A DNA stretch of 64,000 nt from IMG/VR virus record IMGVR_UViG_3300017917_000405, positions 30,729 through 94,728 of that record, one strand, 5' to 3'. Origin of the DNA: a virus. Position numbers and translations under genes: made by a program. The notes under the pieces were generated by a model that was not told the origin of the DNA, did no database searches, and worked only from the letters and a program-made list of their open reading frames with translations. Below are positions 54,475-63,787 of the stretch, in pieces (the first letter of the stretch is position 1; each line of letters starts with the position of its first letter).

Positions 54475-55193
54475 TATAACGCCCTTATTATAAAATTAAA
54501 ACTAATATTTTTTACGCTGTTCGTTTTTTGATCTGTTAAAAGAGTAGACTGACCAGTAACAGTATGACTATGTGCAGATGGGTTTGTTTGCCCAGTCCAA
54601 GCAGCAGTAACATTATGTCCATGTGTAGCATTTCCAGCATTAGTATACGATGCTCCACCACCATAATGAACGTGCTGAATCCAAACTACGTTTGCTCCAG
54701 CAGTACCATTTCCTCTGTTTACTGAACCAGCGCCATTATTTGACGCACCATTTACATATGCTCCATGATCGTGATACCATCCAGATTGTTGCGGCTGATT
54801 ATTCATTGTCAAGTTATGCCCGTGTGTTAAATCTGTGGCATTTGAACTTGTTGTAAAATTTCCAGCAAGAATGTTGTGAACATGAACATTTGTTCCAGCA
54901 TATGGAGTAATGTCTCCAGATGTAAACCCGACAGGATATCTTCCAGTAATTAATGGCAAACTCGTAGTGTTTAGAACAGCATAAAGTAATGGATAGTTAG
55001 CATAAAGAAAACTATTTCCGTTGCAAAGTAACCAACCAGATGGCGCGGTAGTTGTAATTGCTCCGCCAGCAGAACTCTGTGTAATTTGACCAGCGAAAGG
55101 AAGAATTGTGCCAACTGCTGGAAGATACTGTCCATAGTTTTCAATTAGTTCAGAAGATAGGGACTCTGCTACGGCAAAGTTTTTTACTGGCAT
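54474..55193 (-). CDS. Tail-collar fibre protein 3
   Basis: 239 residues. LPAVGTILPFAG...APSGWLLCNGNSFLYANYPLLYAVLNT collar, LPLITGRYPVG, then HxH motifs (HVHNIL, LTHGHNLT, WYHDHGAYV). C-terminus NISFNFIIRAL. Overlaps both neighbours by one base. Confidence 0.88.
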   Translation of the reverse strand: MPVKNFAVAESLSSELIENYGQYLPAVGTILPFAGQITQSSAGGAITTTAPSGWLLCNGNSFLYANYPLLYAVLNTTSLPLITGRYPVGFTSGDITPYAGTNVHVHNILAGNFTTSSNATDLTHGHNLTMNNQPQQSGWYHDHGAYVNGASNNGAGSVNRGNGTAGANVVWIQHVHYGGGASYTNAGNATHGHNVTAAWTGQTNPSAHSHTVTGQSTLLTDQKTNSVKNISFNFIIRAL

Positions 55194-55978
55194 TATGCAG
55201 TCACCGTCATCCTTACAATTTTTGCAGTAACATTTGTAGTTGCTGCATTTGTAATCGTAGCATTGAGTTGTGCAGTACCACTACTTATTGATGTTGTAAA
55301 AGTAACTGGAATAGTTGTTCCAAATGATAAAATACCGTATTCTGTATGGCTTACTGAAGTTCCATCTGATAGCATAATAACTTTACATGTTCTATATGAA
55401 GTTCCTTGTTTTAACTGTATTAAAAATTCTGCAGAACTATATGTTGCTGTGCTATAAGAACTAATAACATTTGCGGTATTTGTAGTAATAGAGACAGTAG
55501 AACTTGCTAGATTAGACATATAGTTAGTGCTAAATTCTGTACTTGATCCTACCCATTGGCTTCCGTCCCAGTATGCAATAGTGTCTGTTGAATCGTCAAT
55601 CCAAATGTCTCCAGTAGTTGCCGCAGACGGTTCTGTAGAAGTAAGATATACATACTGTCTGCCATTTTCTTCATATACCCCATTAACAGAAAAACATATG
55701 TTTGCGCTTGACGATCTTACATATATAACGTCATCTTTTTCTACAGCAAACCTAAAAGTTTCCATTGAGTTATTTGCTGGAATTACTACATCATACGATT
55801 GATATACATATTCCGACGGTCCAGTTGATCCAAGTGGCTGTACCCAGATTCTTACTGTTGCTGCTGTTGTAGCCTTATTAGTAGCAATTACTGACACAAG
55901 AGCCTCGCGGGTTACGGTATGAATGCTTGTGTCTGTATTGGCTGCTGGGGTATTCAAAGCGAAACGAGTAATAGCCAT
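55193..55978 (-). CDS. Tail fibre/adhesin with shared N-terminal beta domain
   Basis: 261 residues. Residues 1-105 (ANTDTSIHTVTREALVSVIATNKATTAATVRIWVQP...SMETFRFAVEKDDVIYVRS) are clearly homologous to the N-terminus of the protein at 59858-61138. A short linker with GDIWIDDSTDTIAYWDGSQW follows, the generic virion attachment motif, then a beta-rich end. Confidence 0.82.
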   Translation of the reverse strand: MAITRFALNTPAANTDTSIHTVTREALVSVIATNKATTAATVRIWVQPLGSTGPSEYVYQSYDVVIPANNSMETFRFAVEKDDVIYVRSSSANICFSVNGVYEENGRQYVYLTSTEPSAATTGDIWIDDSTDTIAYWDGSQWVGSSTEFSTNYMSNLASSTVSITTNTANVISSYSTATYSSAEFLIQLKQGTSYRTCKVIMLSDGTSVSHTEYGILSFGTTIPVTFTTSISSGTAQLNATITNAATTNVTAKIVRMTVTA

Positions 55979-55994
55979 ATGTTGATTATACCAT

Positions 55995-56345
55995 TCAGGA
56001 AATGCGGTTTACATAGCCAGAAATATTAATTACGCTACCCGTTCCAGCAAATGCACGAACCACGTTTCCGTTATTTAGAAGTAGGCCAGGAATGACAAGA
56101 GTAAGACCAGACTCACCAGTTAATGTTAATTCTATATGGTCATTTGGAGCAGTTACCCCACCATATTCAATAGTTAACTTTACAGAAGATGTTGAAGAGT
56201 TAACTGCATAGATCCAAACTTCATCTAGTCCAGAAGTTCCAGAAATGGCGGTATGAATCGTAGTTCCTGGAGTTCCTGTTGCTGTAACAAGAATTTGTTT
56301 ACCATTTGTAGATCCACTTAAAAGTTGCTTTGAATAGGTCGCCAT
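55995..56345 (-). CDS. Small beta-sandwich virion protein
   Basis: 116 residues. GTTIHTAISGTSGLDEVWIYAVNSSTSSVKLTIEYGG...LVIPGLLLNNGNVVRAFAG follows the same scheme as the N-terminal domains at 55193 and 59858, here as a stand-alone domain. Likely a fibre adaptor or decoration protein. Confidence 0.75.
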   Translation of the reverse strand: MATYSKQLLSGSTNGKQILVTATGTPGTTIHTAISGTSGLDEVWIYAVNSSTSSVKLTIEYGGVTAPNDHIELTLTGESGLTLVIPGLLLNNGNVVRAFAGTGSVINISGYVNRIS

Positions 56346-56360
56346 TTTTTAATTATACCA

Positions 56361-58067
56361 TCACAGACCGTAAGTTTTTCTAAAAGCATCATAAACTTGA
56401 GAAATTTCTGTTGCGCTAAGTTTTCTATTGTAAACCATAAATAATCCAATAGATCCCCAGAATTGATCTGTGGAAGTCAGCGGGTCTGTGCTACCTCCAT
56501 GGTATGCCCCAATTGATCCAAAGCCTCTTGTAAAAGCGGCGTTTGCGTTCGTAATAGATCCAGCCGCCGAATTATTATTAACAAAAAATTCATATTGTGG
56601 GGCCAAAGAGGACATTCTCCAAGTTAGCATATTCCAACTCGTGGTTAAATTTCTTGAACTAGCATTTGTAACGTTTACTCCTGAAGAAATAAACCCTGCT
56701 CCGTCATTGTCATACATTCCAAGCGCGTTATCTGACTGAATAATAATTTGATGATCGTTAGAGTATCCTCTGGTTCCAGTTCTCCAGTTTGCAGTAGATG
56801 TAGATATTTGAGAAAACATTATTATTGTTGCGTTATTACTTGAAGCAAAGTTTACATCTGCACCGTTTTTTGCACAACCATACCCACCTCCAAAATTCAT
56901 ATATTTAAAAGTAGAGCCTTGATATGCAGAAGCAGCAATATTAAAATTGTTTCCGTTTCCAGAAAGATCATACCAAACAGTTCCAGAACCAGGATAACTT
57001 GATGGATTATTTGCATCAAGTAGTAATGTTAGTCCATTTGTTGGATATATTGGTAGCGGCTGTTCTAATGGATATCTTACAACAACAATTCCAGATCCTC
57101 CGTCACCGCCTCTGTTTCCAATATTATAGTGGTGTCCACCGCCACCACCGCCACCAGTATTTGCACCAGCATCTCCACCACGAGTATTTGCTTGTACGTT
57201 ATTTGCTCCTCCTAAACCTGGCATACCAGGATTATATCCAGCACCTCCAGTACTTGTTCCACAAGCACCTCCACCGCCTCCGCCAATGCCGCCGTTGCCG
57301 CCGTTGCCAGCAGAGTATGCAGAGCCACCTCCGCCACCACCCCAATATAGTTCGTATCCTAGGATGTCACAAAGGATTCCTGGACCTCCATTTGGTTGTG
57401 CAGTAGAACTAGTTCCTGGTCCACCTGCTCCACCACCGCCACCAGAATAATATTGTCCTCCGCCATTACCTCCAGCGTATCCCTGACCAGCAGTTCCAGT
57501 TCCTCCAGCCCTTGTGCCTCCATCGCTATATCCACTTGGTCCTCCTCCAGACCCGCCACTTCCTGGATATCCATAATTTGGAGTGTATCCATAATAAGAA
57601 CTTGCACCATACCCGCCACCGATTGCCGTTAATGATCCAAAAACAGAGTTTCCTCCATTTGTTGCGCTTACAGTAAATTGATGTGCGCTAGGTTGTGGAC
57701 CAGTTCCGTCTGTTCGGTATCCACCACTTCCAGATGGCCCACCATATCCACCAGCACCTACAGTAATAGAAATATTATCTAATGAGTTTACAGAATATCT
57801 TCCCATAAGAACACCACCGCCGCCACCGCCGCCGCCCATGTCCATTCCGCCACCTCCGCCGCCTGCTACAACAAGATACTCAACGGCTTTATCAGATCCA
57901 GCATCGTAGATATATAGAGAATCGTTTCCTACAGTAGTAAAAACGTGAAGTTTATATGTAATCCCTTTATATGTTATTATCGACTCAGTTCCACCTTTAG
58001 CAACTACTGGTCTAAATCCAGCATAAGAGGAAACTTTTTTCGAAGGTTGTATTCTAGATATTTCCAT
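56361..58067 (-). CDS. Gly-rich fibre protein with LamG domain
   Basis: 568 residues, ATG 58067 overlapping the upstream stop (TAATG). An N-terminal beta domain is followed by a large Gly-rich sandwich (about 75-340; many GGGGG and GYxG repeats, like polyglycine-helix phage adhesins) and a C-terminal LamG-like domain (YPTNGLTLLLDANNPSSYPGSG, WYDLSGNGNNF, FMVYNRKLSATEISQVYDAFR). Likely host-binding tip. Confidence 0.85.
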   Translation of the reverse strand: MEISRIQPSKKVSSYAGFRPVVAKGGTESIITYKGITYKLHVFTTVGNDSLYIYDAGSDKAVEYLVVAGGGGGGMDMGGGGGGGGVLMGRYSVNSLDNISITVGAGGYGGPSGSGGYRTDGTGPQPSAHQFTVSATNGGNSVFGSLTAIGGGYGASSYYGYTPNYGYPGSGGSGGGPSGYSDGGTRAGGTGTAGQGYAGGNGGGQYYSGGGGGAGGPGTSSTAQPNGGPGILCDILGYELYWGGGGGGSAYSAGNGGNGGIGGGGGGACGTSTGGAGYNPGMPGLGGANNVQANTRGGDAGANTGGGGGGGHHYNIGNRGGDGGSGIVVVRYPLEQPLPIYPTNGLTLLLDANNPSSYPGSGTVWYDLSGNGNNFNIAASAYQGSTFKYMNFGGGYGCAKNGADVNFASSNNATIIMFSQISTSTANWRTGTRGYSNDHQIIIQSDNALGMYDNDGAGFISSGVNVTNASSRNLTTSWNMLTWRMSSLAPQYEFFVNNNSAAGSITNANAAFTRGFGSIGAYHGGSTDPLTSTDQFWGSIGLFMVYNRKLSATEISQVYDAFRKTYGL

Positions 58068-58672
58068 TAGTAAGATATTCCATTCCATGCCTTTTTAATT
58101 ACTCTAATGTTAGTAAATCCTCCAAAAACTGCAGAAACACGGTTGAATGATGAATCAACATAAACTGTTTGCCCTGCTCCATAGTTTACGCTATACATTA
58201 AAGTAGAGCCATTATAATGATAAAGCATTCCATTAATATCGTAAACTAAATAAAATTTATTAAGTCTTGACCAGTTTCTAACTGGAGGAGTTATATATGA
58301 TCCATTATGGTATACCTCATAAAGTGTTTCTGCATATGGATATGCTGCATAGTCAAGAGTATTATAACTAGCATTTGCTGTTGGATCTGTGTTCCACCCG
58401 ATCATTGCATAAGATAAATCATTGTCTCTGTTTCCACTAATTTTATTAAACTCAAGTGTTACTGGTGCGGTGAATCCAACGGAAGTATATGCTTGGGCAT
58501 CCCAGTCCCATGCGCCAGAAGATTTAAATATAGATACGCAGTCTGTTCCATTTCCACGAACACTTAATGTTCCAGTTGCAGTAAAGGTTAAAGGTTCATA
58601 GTATTCTTTAAAAGAATTATTTGGAACCCATGATGAAACCGACTTTGATACTAAAGATCTTGATATGTCCAT
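58067..58672 (-). CDS. Fibre protein, jelly-roll-like
   Basis: 201 residues, beta-rich, aromatic (YEPLTFTATGTLSVRGNGTD..., FNRVSAVFGGFTNIRVIKKAW). Short N-terminal helix. Sits between fibre genes and is coupled to the Gly-rich protein. Probably a lectin-like tail component; no motif identified. Confidence 0.7.
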   Translation of the reverse strand: MDISRSLVSKSVSSWVPNNSFKEYYEPLTFTATGTLSVRGNGTDCVSIFKSSGAWDWDAQAYTSVGFTAPVTLEFNKISGNRDNDLSYAMIGWNTDPTANASYNTLDYAAYPYAETLYEVYHNGSYITPPVRNWSRLNKFYLVYDINGMLYHYNGSTLMYSVNYGAGQTVYVDSSFNRVSAVFGGFTNIRVIKKAWNGISY

Positions 58673-58676
58673 TTAA

Positions 58677-58841
58677 TTACCTAAATACCTGATTAAATAT
58701 TACAAGATCTGCATCTTCTTTAAATATTTTTTCAGACTCTAGTTCTGTAATAGCATCCTGTACTGTGGTAGAAGAAAGGTTTCCACTAGGAGTAAAAACT
58801 ATTGAACCTGAAATTTCTGGTGGGTTTGCATATCCTGGCAT
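58677..58841 (-). CDS. 54-residue mini-fibre protein
   Basis: MPGYANPPEISGSIVFTPSGNLSSTTVQDAITELESEKIFKED matches the N-terminal anchor of the next protein (MPGY...ITPSGNITSVTVPDAINELDSEK) and ends soon after. Either a free adaptor peptide or the remnant of a lost fibre gene. Confidence 0.7.
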   Translation of the reverse strand: MPGYANPPEISGSIVFTPSGNLSSTTVQDAITELESEKIFKEDADLVIFNQVFR

Positions 58842-58857
58842 ACTTTAATTATAACAT

Positions 58858-59568
58858 TTACGCAGCATATTCTGTAACGGTAAATATACTTCTTCCTTGT
58901 GTAGAATAGTTTTGAGAAGCATTATTTGCTTCCGATCTATTAATATAAAATGTTCCAGTTCTATTCTTTAGTCTTAGGCTATAAATTCTTGAAGTTAATG
59001 TTGTGTTTGTGTCTACCCAATGACCAGAAAAAGTGTTAATCATATTGGAGTCCGTCTGTCCTCCAGTTCCATAACTCATTTTCCATGCATCTCCAACATT
59101 ATATCCAGAAACCATTCCAGTAGACTCGCCAGTATATAAACTATTTGAGTCTTTATATGGAGCACACCAAGCAACAATGTCTCCGCCATTTTCTATTCCC
59201 TGCAACTGCCATTCTAGTTTAAAATATGAATTATTTGATTTTGGAGTAACTGTAATTGACATTGCAGTAGTTCCATCTGTAATTACAGTAAATCCAGATG
59301 TTGTACTCATTGTTCCAGTACTTGTTAACTTTACTGTTTGAATCTGCAAAACTGCGCCAGCATCTACGGCATCTGAAACGCTATATCCATTAATAGTTGT
59401 ATTAGTTGGAAGTATAACTGGTCCAGTAAAGGTCGCACCTGAAAGTGCGGCTTTTTCTGAGTCAAGTTCATTGATTGCATCTGGTACTGTTACAGATGTT
59501 ATATTACCAGAAGGTGTTATACCAACTGAAGATATTGGAGATATTCCACTTACTAAATATCCTGGCAT
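58858..59568 (-). CDS. Tail fibre with PSGN...DAI-EL anchor
   Basis: 236 residues. The anchor motif (ITPSGNITSVTVPDAINELDSEKAALSGATFTGPVILP) is typical of tail-fibre trimerisation segments; the distal part is a beta domain (VKLTSTGTMSTTSGFTVIT..., WQLQGIENGGDIVAW). Confidence 0.82.
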   Translation of the reverse strand: MPGYLVSGISPISSVGITPSGNITSVTVPDAINELDSEKAALSGATFTGPVILPTNTTINGYSVSDAVDAGAVLQIQTVKLTSTGTMSTTSGFTVITDGTTAMSITVTPKSNNSYFKLEWQLQGIENGGDIVAWCAPYKDSNSLYTGESTGMVSGYNVGDAWKMSYGTGGQTDSNMINTFSGHWVDTNTTLTSRIYSLRLKNRTGTFYINRSEANNASQNYSTQGRSIFTVTEYAA

Positions 59569-59585
59569 ATCTTGATTATATCATT

Positions 59586-59843
59586 TTATAGACTAGATTC
59601 AAGTTCTGCTTGTTGCTCTGCTATAGACTTAATGTTTGCTGCTAAAACTACTGCCTCGCGGTCAGCGGGTATTTCAGTAATTTCTGGGTCAGCGATCATT
59701 CGTTGAACTTCTGACTGAAAAATTTCTTCCATTGCAATACGGGCGCGAACGGTTGCCGCATTTTGAATCCATTCTTGTGGATCTAATGCAATATATGCAA
59801 ATGCTTTTTCTTCTGCCTCTGTAAGAATTATTGTATATTCCAT
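59586..59843 (-). CDS. Small helical protein of the fibre region
   Basis: 85 residues. MEYTIILTEAEEKAFAYIALDPQEWIQNAATVRARIAMEEIF; the xDPQEWIxNA motif is recurrent in small phage proteins beside fibre genes and may be a fibre-assembly chaperone. Inference from position. Confidence 0.75.
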   Translation of the reverse strand: MEYTIILTEAEEKAFAYIALDPQEWIQNAATVRARIAMEEIFQSEVQRMIADPEITEIPADREAVVLAANIKSIAEQQAELESSL

Positions 59844-59857
59844 TTTTTTATTATACC

Positions 59858-61138
59858 CTAACCTATTAAATGACCGCTATAAACATTGTGAGATGCATCT
59901 CCGTGAAGTGAATTGCTTGCTCCAAAAGCGACTATTTCTACATAGTCATTTGCTGCCAGATTAATAATTCCAACAACTCCACCATTTTTATATGAAGCAT
60001 TTGCAGCGCCAGAATATGATCCTCCAAAGTTTGTACTTCCATTTTTTCTAAGACGAACATCAAATGTTGCTGCAGAATCTGGAGTAAGATATGTTAAAGA
60101 AAAAAAATAGTTTCCTGATACTGGTGCTGTAAATCTTCCATTTGCAGTTGAATAGCATGATCCAACATTTATATGTGTCGTTGTACTAAAAACTACAATT
60201 TGATTACTTGTCCACGTTCCACCATTTTGATTAATACAAAATGCTGGTTGATTTGGAATTGTTATTCTTCCAGAACCATCAATAGTCATTCTTGTTGCCG
60301 CTGCAGTATTATCAACAAATCTTAGTGATGGAGTGCTAGTGCTACCATAAACATCCATTGACCAAGAAGAAGCATTATCTGTTGACCTAGCAAGTTTAAC
60401 CTCTCCTCCTTCTTGTGTAGCATCTGTTCTACCGATGAATAATGATCCATCATTTGCTACAGCAGTTCTTAAATTATTTGATGAATCTTTTACTTCAAAA
60501 TAATTATCTGATTGACCACTTGCGCCTTTGATAATAAGCGGAGTAGTTGTAGCATTTGCAGCAGTAATTGTCTGATCTACTGATGGATTTTTAATAATTG
60601 GTTCTGTTGACCACGATGTTACTGTTCCATCAGTAGTTAAAAATTCTCCATTATTTCCAGTTTGTGTAGGAATGCCAGTAGCGGTAGTTAGTGCAGAAAG
60701 ATTCCAGTCAGCACCGTCGTAAACATACATTTGATCATTGTCTGAATCTACCCAAATCATTCCCTGAACAGGATTTGATGGAGCAGTAGATTGATATGAA
60801 CTTATTCCAACTCCAAGATTAATATCATATTGTACTAGACCATATGCCGCGACAGAAATATCCGCAGTTGACACACGAACCTTAACAACATCATTCTGAT
60901 TTACTGCAAATCTAAAAGTTTCATATGAGTTATTACCATCTAGTGGTACATCATAAATAATATAAGCATACTGCGAAGAACTTGAGGAACCAGAAGGCTC
61001 TACCCAAACTCTCATAGTTGCTGAAGAAGAAGATTTATTAGTCAGAATTACTGACATGAGATACTGATCTGTAGCGGTATAAACAGTTGTATCTGTATTT
61101 GCTGAAGGAGCAGCAACTGCTAGTCTTTGAAGTCCCAT
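59858..61138 (-). CDS. Tail fibre with C1q-like C-terminal domain
   Basis: 426 residues. N-terminal beta domain shared with the protein at 55193; attachment motif NPVQGMIWVDSDNDQMYVYDGADW; central fibre repeats (IIKGASGQSDNYFEVKDSSN, LFIGRTD); C-terminal jelly-roll resembling C1q/TNF domains (GRFTAPVSGNYFFSLTYL, FDVRLRKNG, NDYVEIVAFG). Likely trimeric receptor binder. Confidence 0.85.
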   Translation of the reverse strand: MGLQRLAVAAPSANTDTTVYTATDQYLMSVILTNKSSSSATMRVWVEPSGSSSSSQYAYIIYDVPLDGNNSYETFRFAVNQNDVVKVRVSTADISVAAYGLVQYDINLGVGISSYQSTAPSNPVQGMIWVDSDNDQMYVYDGADWNLSALTTATGIPTQTGNNGEFLTTDGTVTSWSTEPIIKNPSVDQTITAANATTTPLIIKGASGQSDNYFEVKDSSNNLRTAVANDGSLFIGRTDATQEGGEVKLARSTDNASSWSMDVYGSTSTPSLRFVDNTAAATRMTIDGSGRITIPNQPAFCINQNGGTWTSNQIVVFSTTTHINVGSCYSTANGRFTAPVSGNYFFSLTYLTPDSAATFDVRLRKNGSTNFGGSYSGAANASYKNGGVVGIINLAANDYVEIVAFGASNSLHGDASHNVYSGHLIG

Positions 61139-61145
61139 CGCTTTA

Positions 61146-63722
61146 TTATACCCCTAGCCACCATGAATTTGAAAGAACGGTTTGTGTTTGAACAGATCCT
61201 CCACCACCACCGCCTGAGCCAATCTCATTATATGTGGTCCCATCATTTGTATATTCCCATGCATCTGTTGCTTCATTCCATCTAATTGCAACATTGTCAT
61301 CTGTGCCACGTTCTACTTCTAAAACAGCATTTGATGATGCTGCTCCAGATGTAAGCGAATTAAAAGTAATAGTTGTTCCAGTAGATTCAATTTTTCCAAC
61401 AACAAATGTGTCATAGATTGCCTGAGCAAAATTAATAACTGTAGTTGGTTCATCCTCAACACTTGAGAAGAGTTTCCACTTTCCGTCTGTTGCATCACGA
61501 ACAAGGCCAGAATGTTGATATGCTCCATTATTAAAACTTGCAACAAATCCAAGGTCGACGGAGTTTGCGCTATTGCCTTCTCCAATATAAATAAGTGGGT
61601 CACTAATTACAAGTTCGTTTGCATAAGTAATGTTTCCAAGCACATCTAGATCATTGGTTACTGTAAGATTATTAGCAATTGTTACATCATTTGTTAGGCC
61701 AAATGAAAATGTATTTAGTGAATCGTCATGGCTAAATGTAATATTAGACTGTGTTCCTGCGGCAATTGCGGCTGCAATAGCATCTCTAGCATCCTCGTCT
61801 GAATATCCTGGGCTTGCTGTAAATGCAAGCAGGCCAGTACTATCATTATAGTCAACGCTGATGTTGGTATGAGTTGCACCAGTAATCATGCCTGCCGCAA
61901 CATCTTGAATCTCTTCTGTTAAACTTGTGATATCGGATACCGCATGGTTGTGAGAAGATGCCGCTTTTCCATCTAATTGAGACTGAATTCCAGATGTTAC
62001 TCCATTTACATATCCTATTTCTGTAGACGAGACATCACCAATTGACGTATTACTTGGAAGATTTACAGTAGTATCAAACTGTACTGTTACTGCACCAGTA
62101 GATGATGGAGTAACAACAATCTCATTAGATGTTCCAGAGAGCGATCTTACACCATCGTTTGTTACATTAATCTTATTTGTTGCGTCATTATATTCTATAG
62201 TTACGCCATTATGAGTACCATTTTGAAATAATTGATATGCTGCATCTTGTGCTCTTTCATCTGTAAAGTATAGGTTTGTAGACCCCTCTGTAACAGCATC
62301 TGTATCAAGGGTTACTTCTACTGGCCTACCGCTATCGCCTTTCCATACCTTCCCAGTTGATAGGTTTGGAAGGGTGTCAATTGATGACCAAAAGGTATTT
62401 CCAAAAACAAAAATAGATCCATTGTCTACAGACAATACTTTTGCAAAAGGTTGAATGATATTTGTTCCAGTAGGCCTTACTGTAGTAAACCCTCCACCAG
62501 ATGCAACATATAGTAAATCTCCAGCAGTATATCCAGTTAAGGTTAGTCCTCGTATTGGACCAAATGTAATAACCCTTACTGTTGCGTCACTAGCGACTGA
62601 CGCTGTAGTAATTCCATATGCTGGCATAAGAGCAGCAGACGATGCATCTGCTTTAGTAAAGTTTAGTTGCTCATACCCCAATGTTTCTGTGTTAATGACA
62701 ATTGGGGTAAAGGCATTAATAGTTGATCCGCTTGCATTTCTTGCAGTTACTGAATATGCACTAGCATTTTTCCATAAACTTGTTGCCTCATCATATAAAA
62801 TAGTTTGATCTGTTTTTGCAGATGAGATTAGTATGTTGTGTAGTTCATTAAGTTCGTATCCGTTTTGAATCTTAACAAAGATTTCTCCAGATGAAGCATG
62901 ACTACGAATACAATATCCAATAAATACTCCGTGGTTTGGAGGTGTTGGCATAGTTGTTGTAAACTGTCCAGCGGTGGCAGATAGCCAAAGAGCAGCGCCC
63001 TCAGTATATGCAAGAGTGTCTATTCCTCTTAAAACACCAAATGTAAGAACAAATCCTTCTGCCCCATCTGCAATTGATTCTAGAACAACTCCAAATGTTT
63101 TTGAAGATGTAGATTCAGAAGATGCTGATGCTTTGGCTAGTGCTGGTCTTTGTCCCTGTGCTCCAGTTACATAAACAACCGTACCTTTCGATAGTGCTGC
63201 TCCAGTACCGTTATAACAAAGAGCAACCTCTTGCTGACCAATTTTAAGGTTGATATTGCCACCCTTTAATCCAAGGTCAAGGGTTCCATCTCCGTCGTTC
63301 CAGACAAGTTCTCCAACTCCTCCAGCATTGTCTGGAGTAAGATCAAATCCAAGATTATCAATGTTTGTGATATCGTAACTAGCCGCATCAAGGTTGCCTC
63401 CCAAAGTTGGGCTAGTATCTTCTTCAACATTGAATATTCCTCCAGAAATAACTCCTGTTACTTCTACCCAGAATGATCCGTCGTAAATATAAAATGCACC
63501 AGTTGTATTGTCAAACCATGCATTTCCAACTACTGGATTTGCTGGCGCGGTATCTCCAACTGTGATGGTTCCAGAACCTACTTCTACCCACGCAGAACCG
63601 TCATAAAACTTTAAAACGTCGCGGGTGGTATTGTAATAAAAATCACCCTGCGCTCCAGAGGCAGGGTCATCTGATAAATTAAGCAGGTTTATAGGTTGTA
63701 AAAATTTTCTGGAGGCCACCAT
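61146..63722 (-). CDS. Large tail fibre protein
   Basis: 858 residues. Repeated YDGSxWVEVG attachment motifs near the N-terminus (DFYYNTTRDVLKFYDGSAW, GNAWFDNTTGAFYIYDGSFW), mid-protein beta-helix-like repeats (GVVLESIADGAEGFVLTFG, RVITFGPIRGLTLTGYTAGDLLYV), helical stalk with LTEEIQDVAAGM, C-terminal IRWNEATDAWEYTNDG...GGGGG. Main side or tip fibre. Confidence 0.88.
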   Translation of the reverse strand: MVASRKFLQPINLLNLSDDPASGAQGDFYYNTTRDVLKFYDGSAWVEVGSGTITVGDTAPANPVVGNAWFDNTTGAFYIYDGSFWVEVTGVISGGIFNVEEDTSPTLGGNLDAASYDITNIDNLGFDLTPDNAGGVGELVWNDGDGTLDLGLKGGNINLKIGQQEVALCYNGTGAALSKGTVVYVTGAQGQRPALAKASASSESTSSKTFGVVLESIADGAEGFVLTFGVLRGIDTLAYTEGAALWLSATAGQFTTTMPTPPNHGVFIGYCIRSHASSGEIFVKIQNGYELNELHNILISSAKTDQTILYDEATSLWKNASAYSVTARNASGSTINAFTPIVINTETLGYEQLNFTKADASSAALMPAYGITTASVASDATVRVITFGPIRGLTLTGYTAGDLLYVASGGGFTTVRPTGTNIIQPFAKVLSVDNGSIFVFGNTFWSSIDTLPNLSTGKVWKGDSGRPVEVTLDTDAVTEGSTNLYFTDERAQDAAYQLFQNGTHNGVTIEYNDATNKINVTNDGVRSLSGTSNEIVVTPSSTGAVTVQFDTTVNLPSNTSIGDVSSTEIGYVNGVTSGIQSQLDGKAASSHNHAVSDITSLTEEIQDVAAGMITGATHTNISVDYNDSTGLLAFTASPGYSDEDARDAIAAAIAAGTQSNITFSHDDSLNTFSFGLTNDVTIANNLTVTNDLDVLGNITYANELVISDPLIYIGEGNSANSVDLGFVASFNNGAYQHSGLVRDATDGKWKLFSSVEDEPTTVINFAQAIYDTFVVGKIESTGTTITFNSLTSGAASSNAVLEVERGTDDNVAIRWNEATDAWEYTNDGTTYNEIGSGGGGGGSVQTQTVLSNSWWLGV

Positions 63723-63787
63723 ATTTAAATTATATCACCGATTTTGGAGTGTTTTGATAGTGAATAATATAATAGATTGATAAATTA

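Noticed and set aside
56999-57632. Plus-strand open frames opposite the Gly-rich fibre gene
   Set aside because: They arise from the repetitive Gly codons of the minus-strand gene and have low-complexity His/Ser-rich translations without ribosome binding sites.
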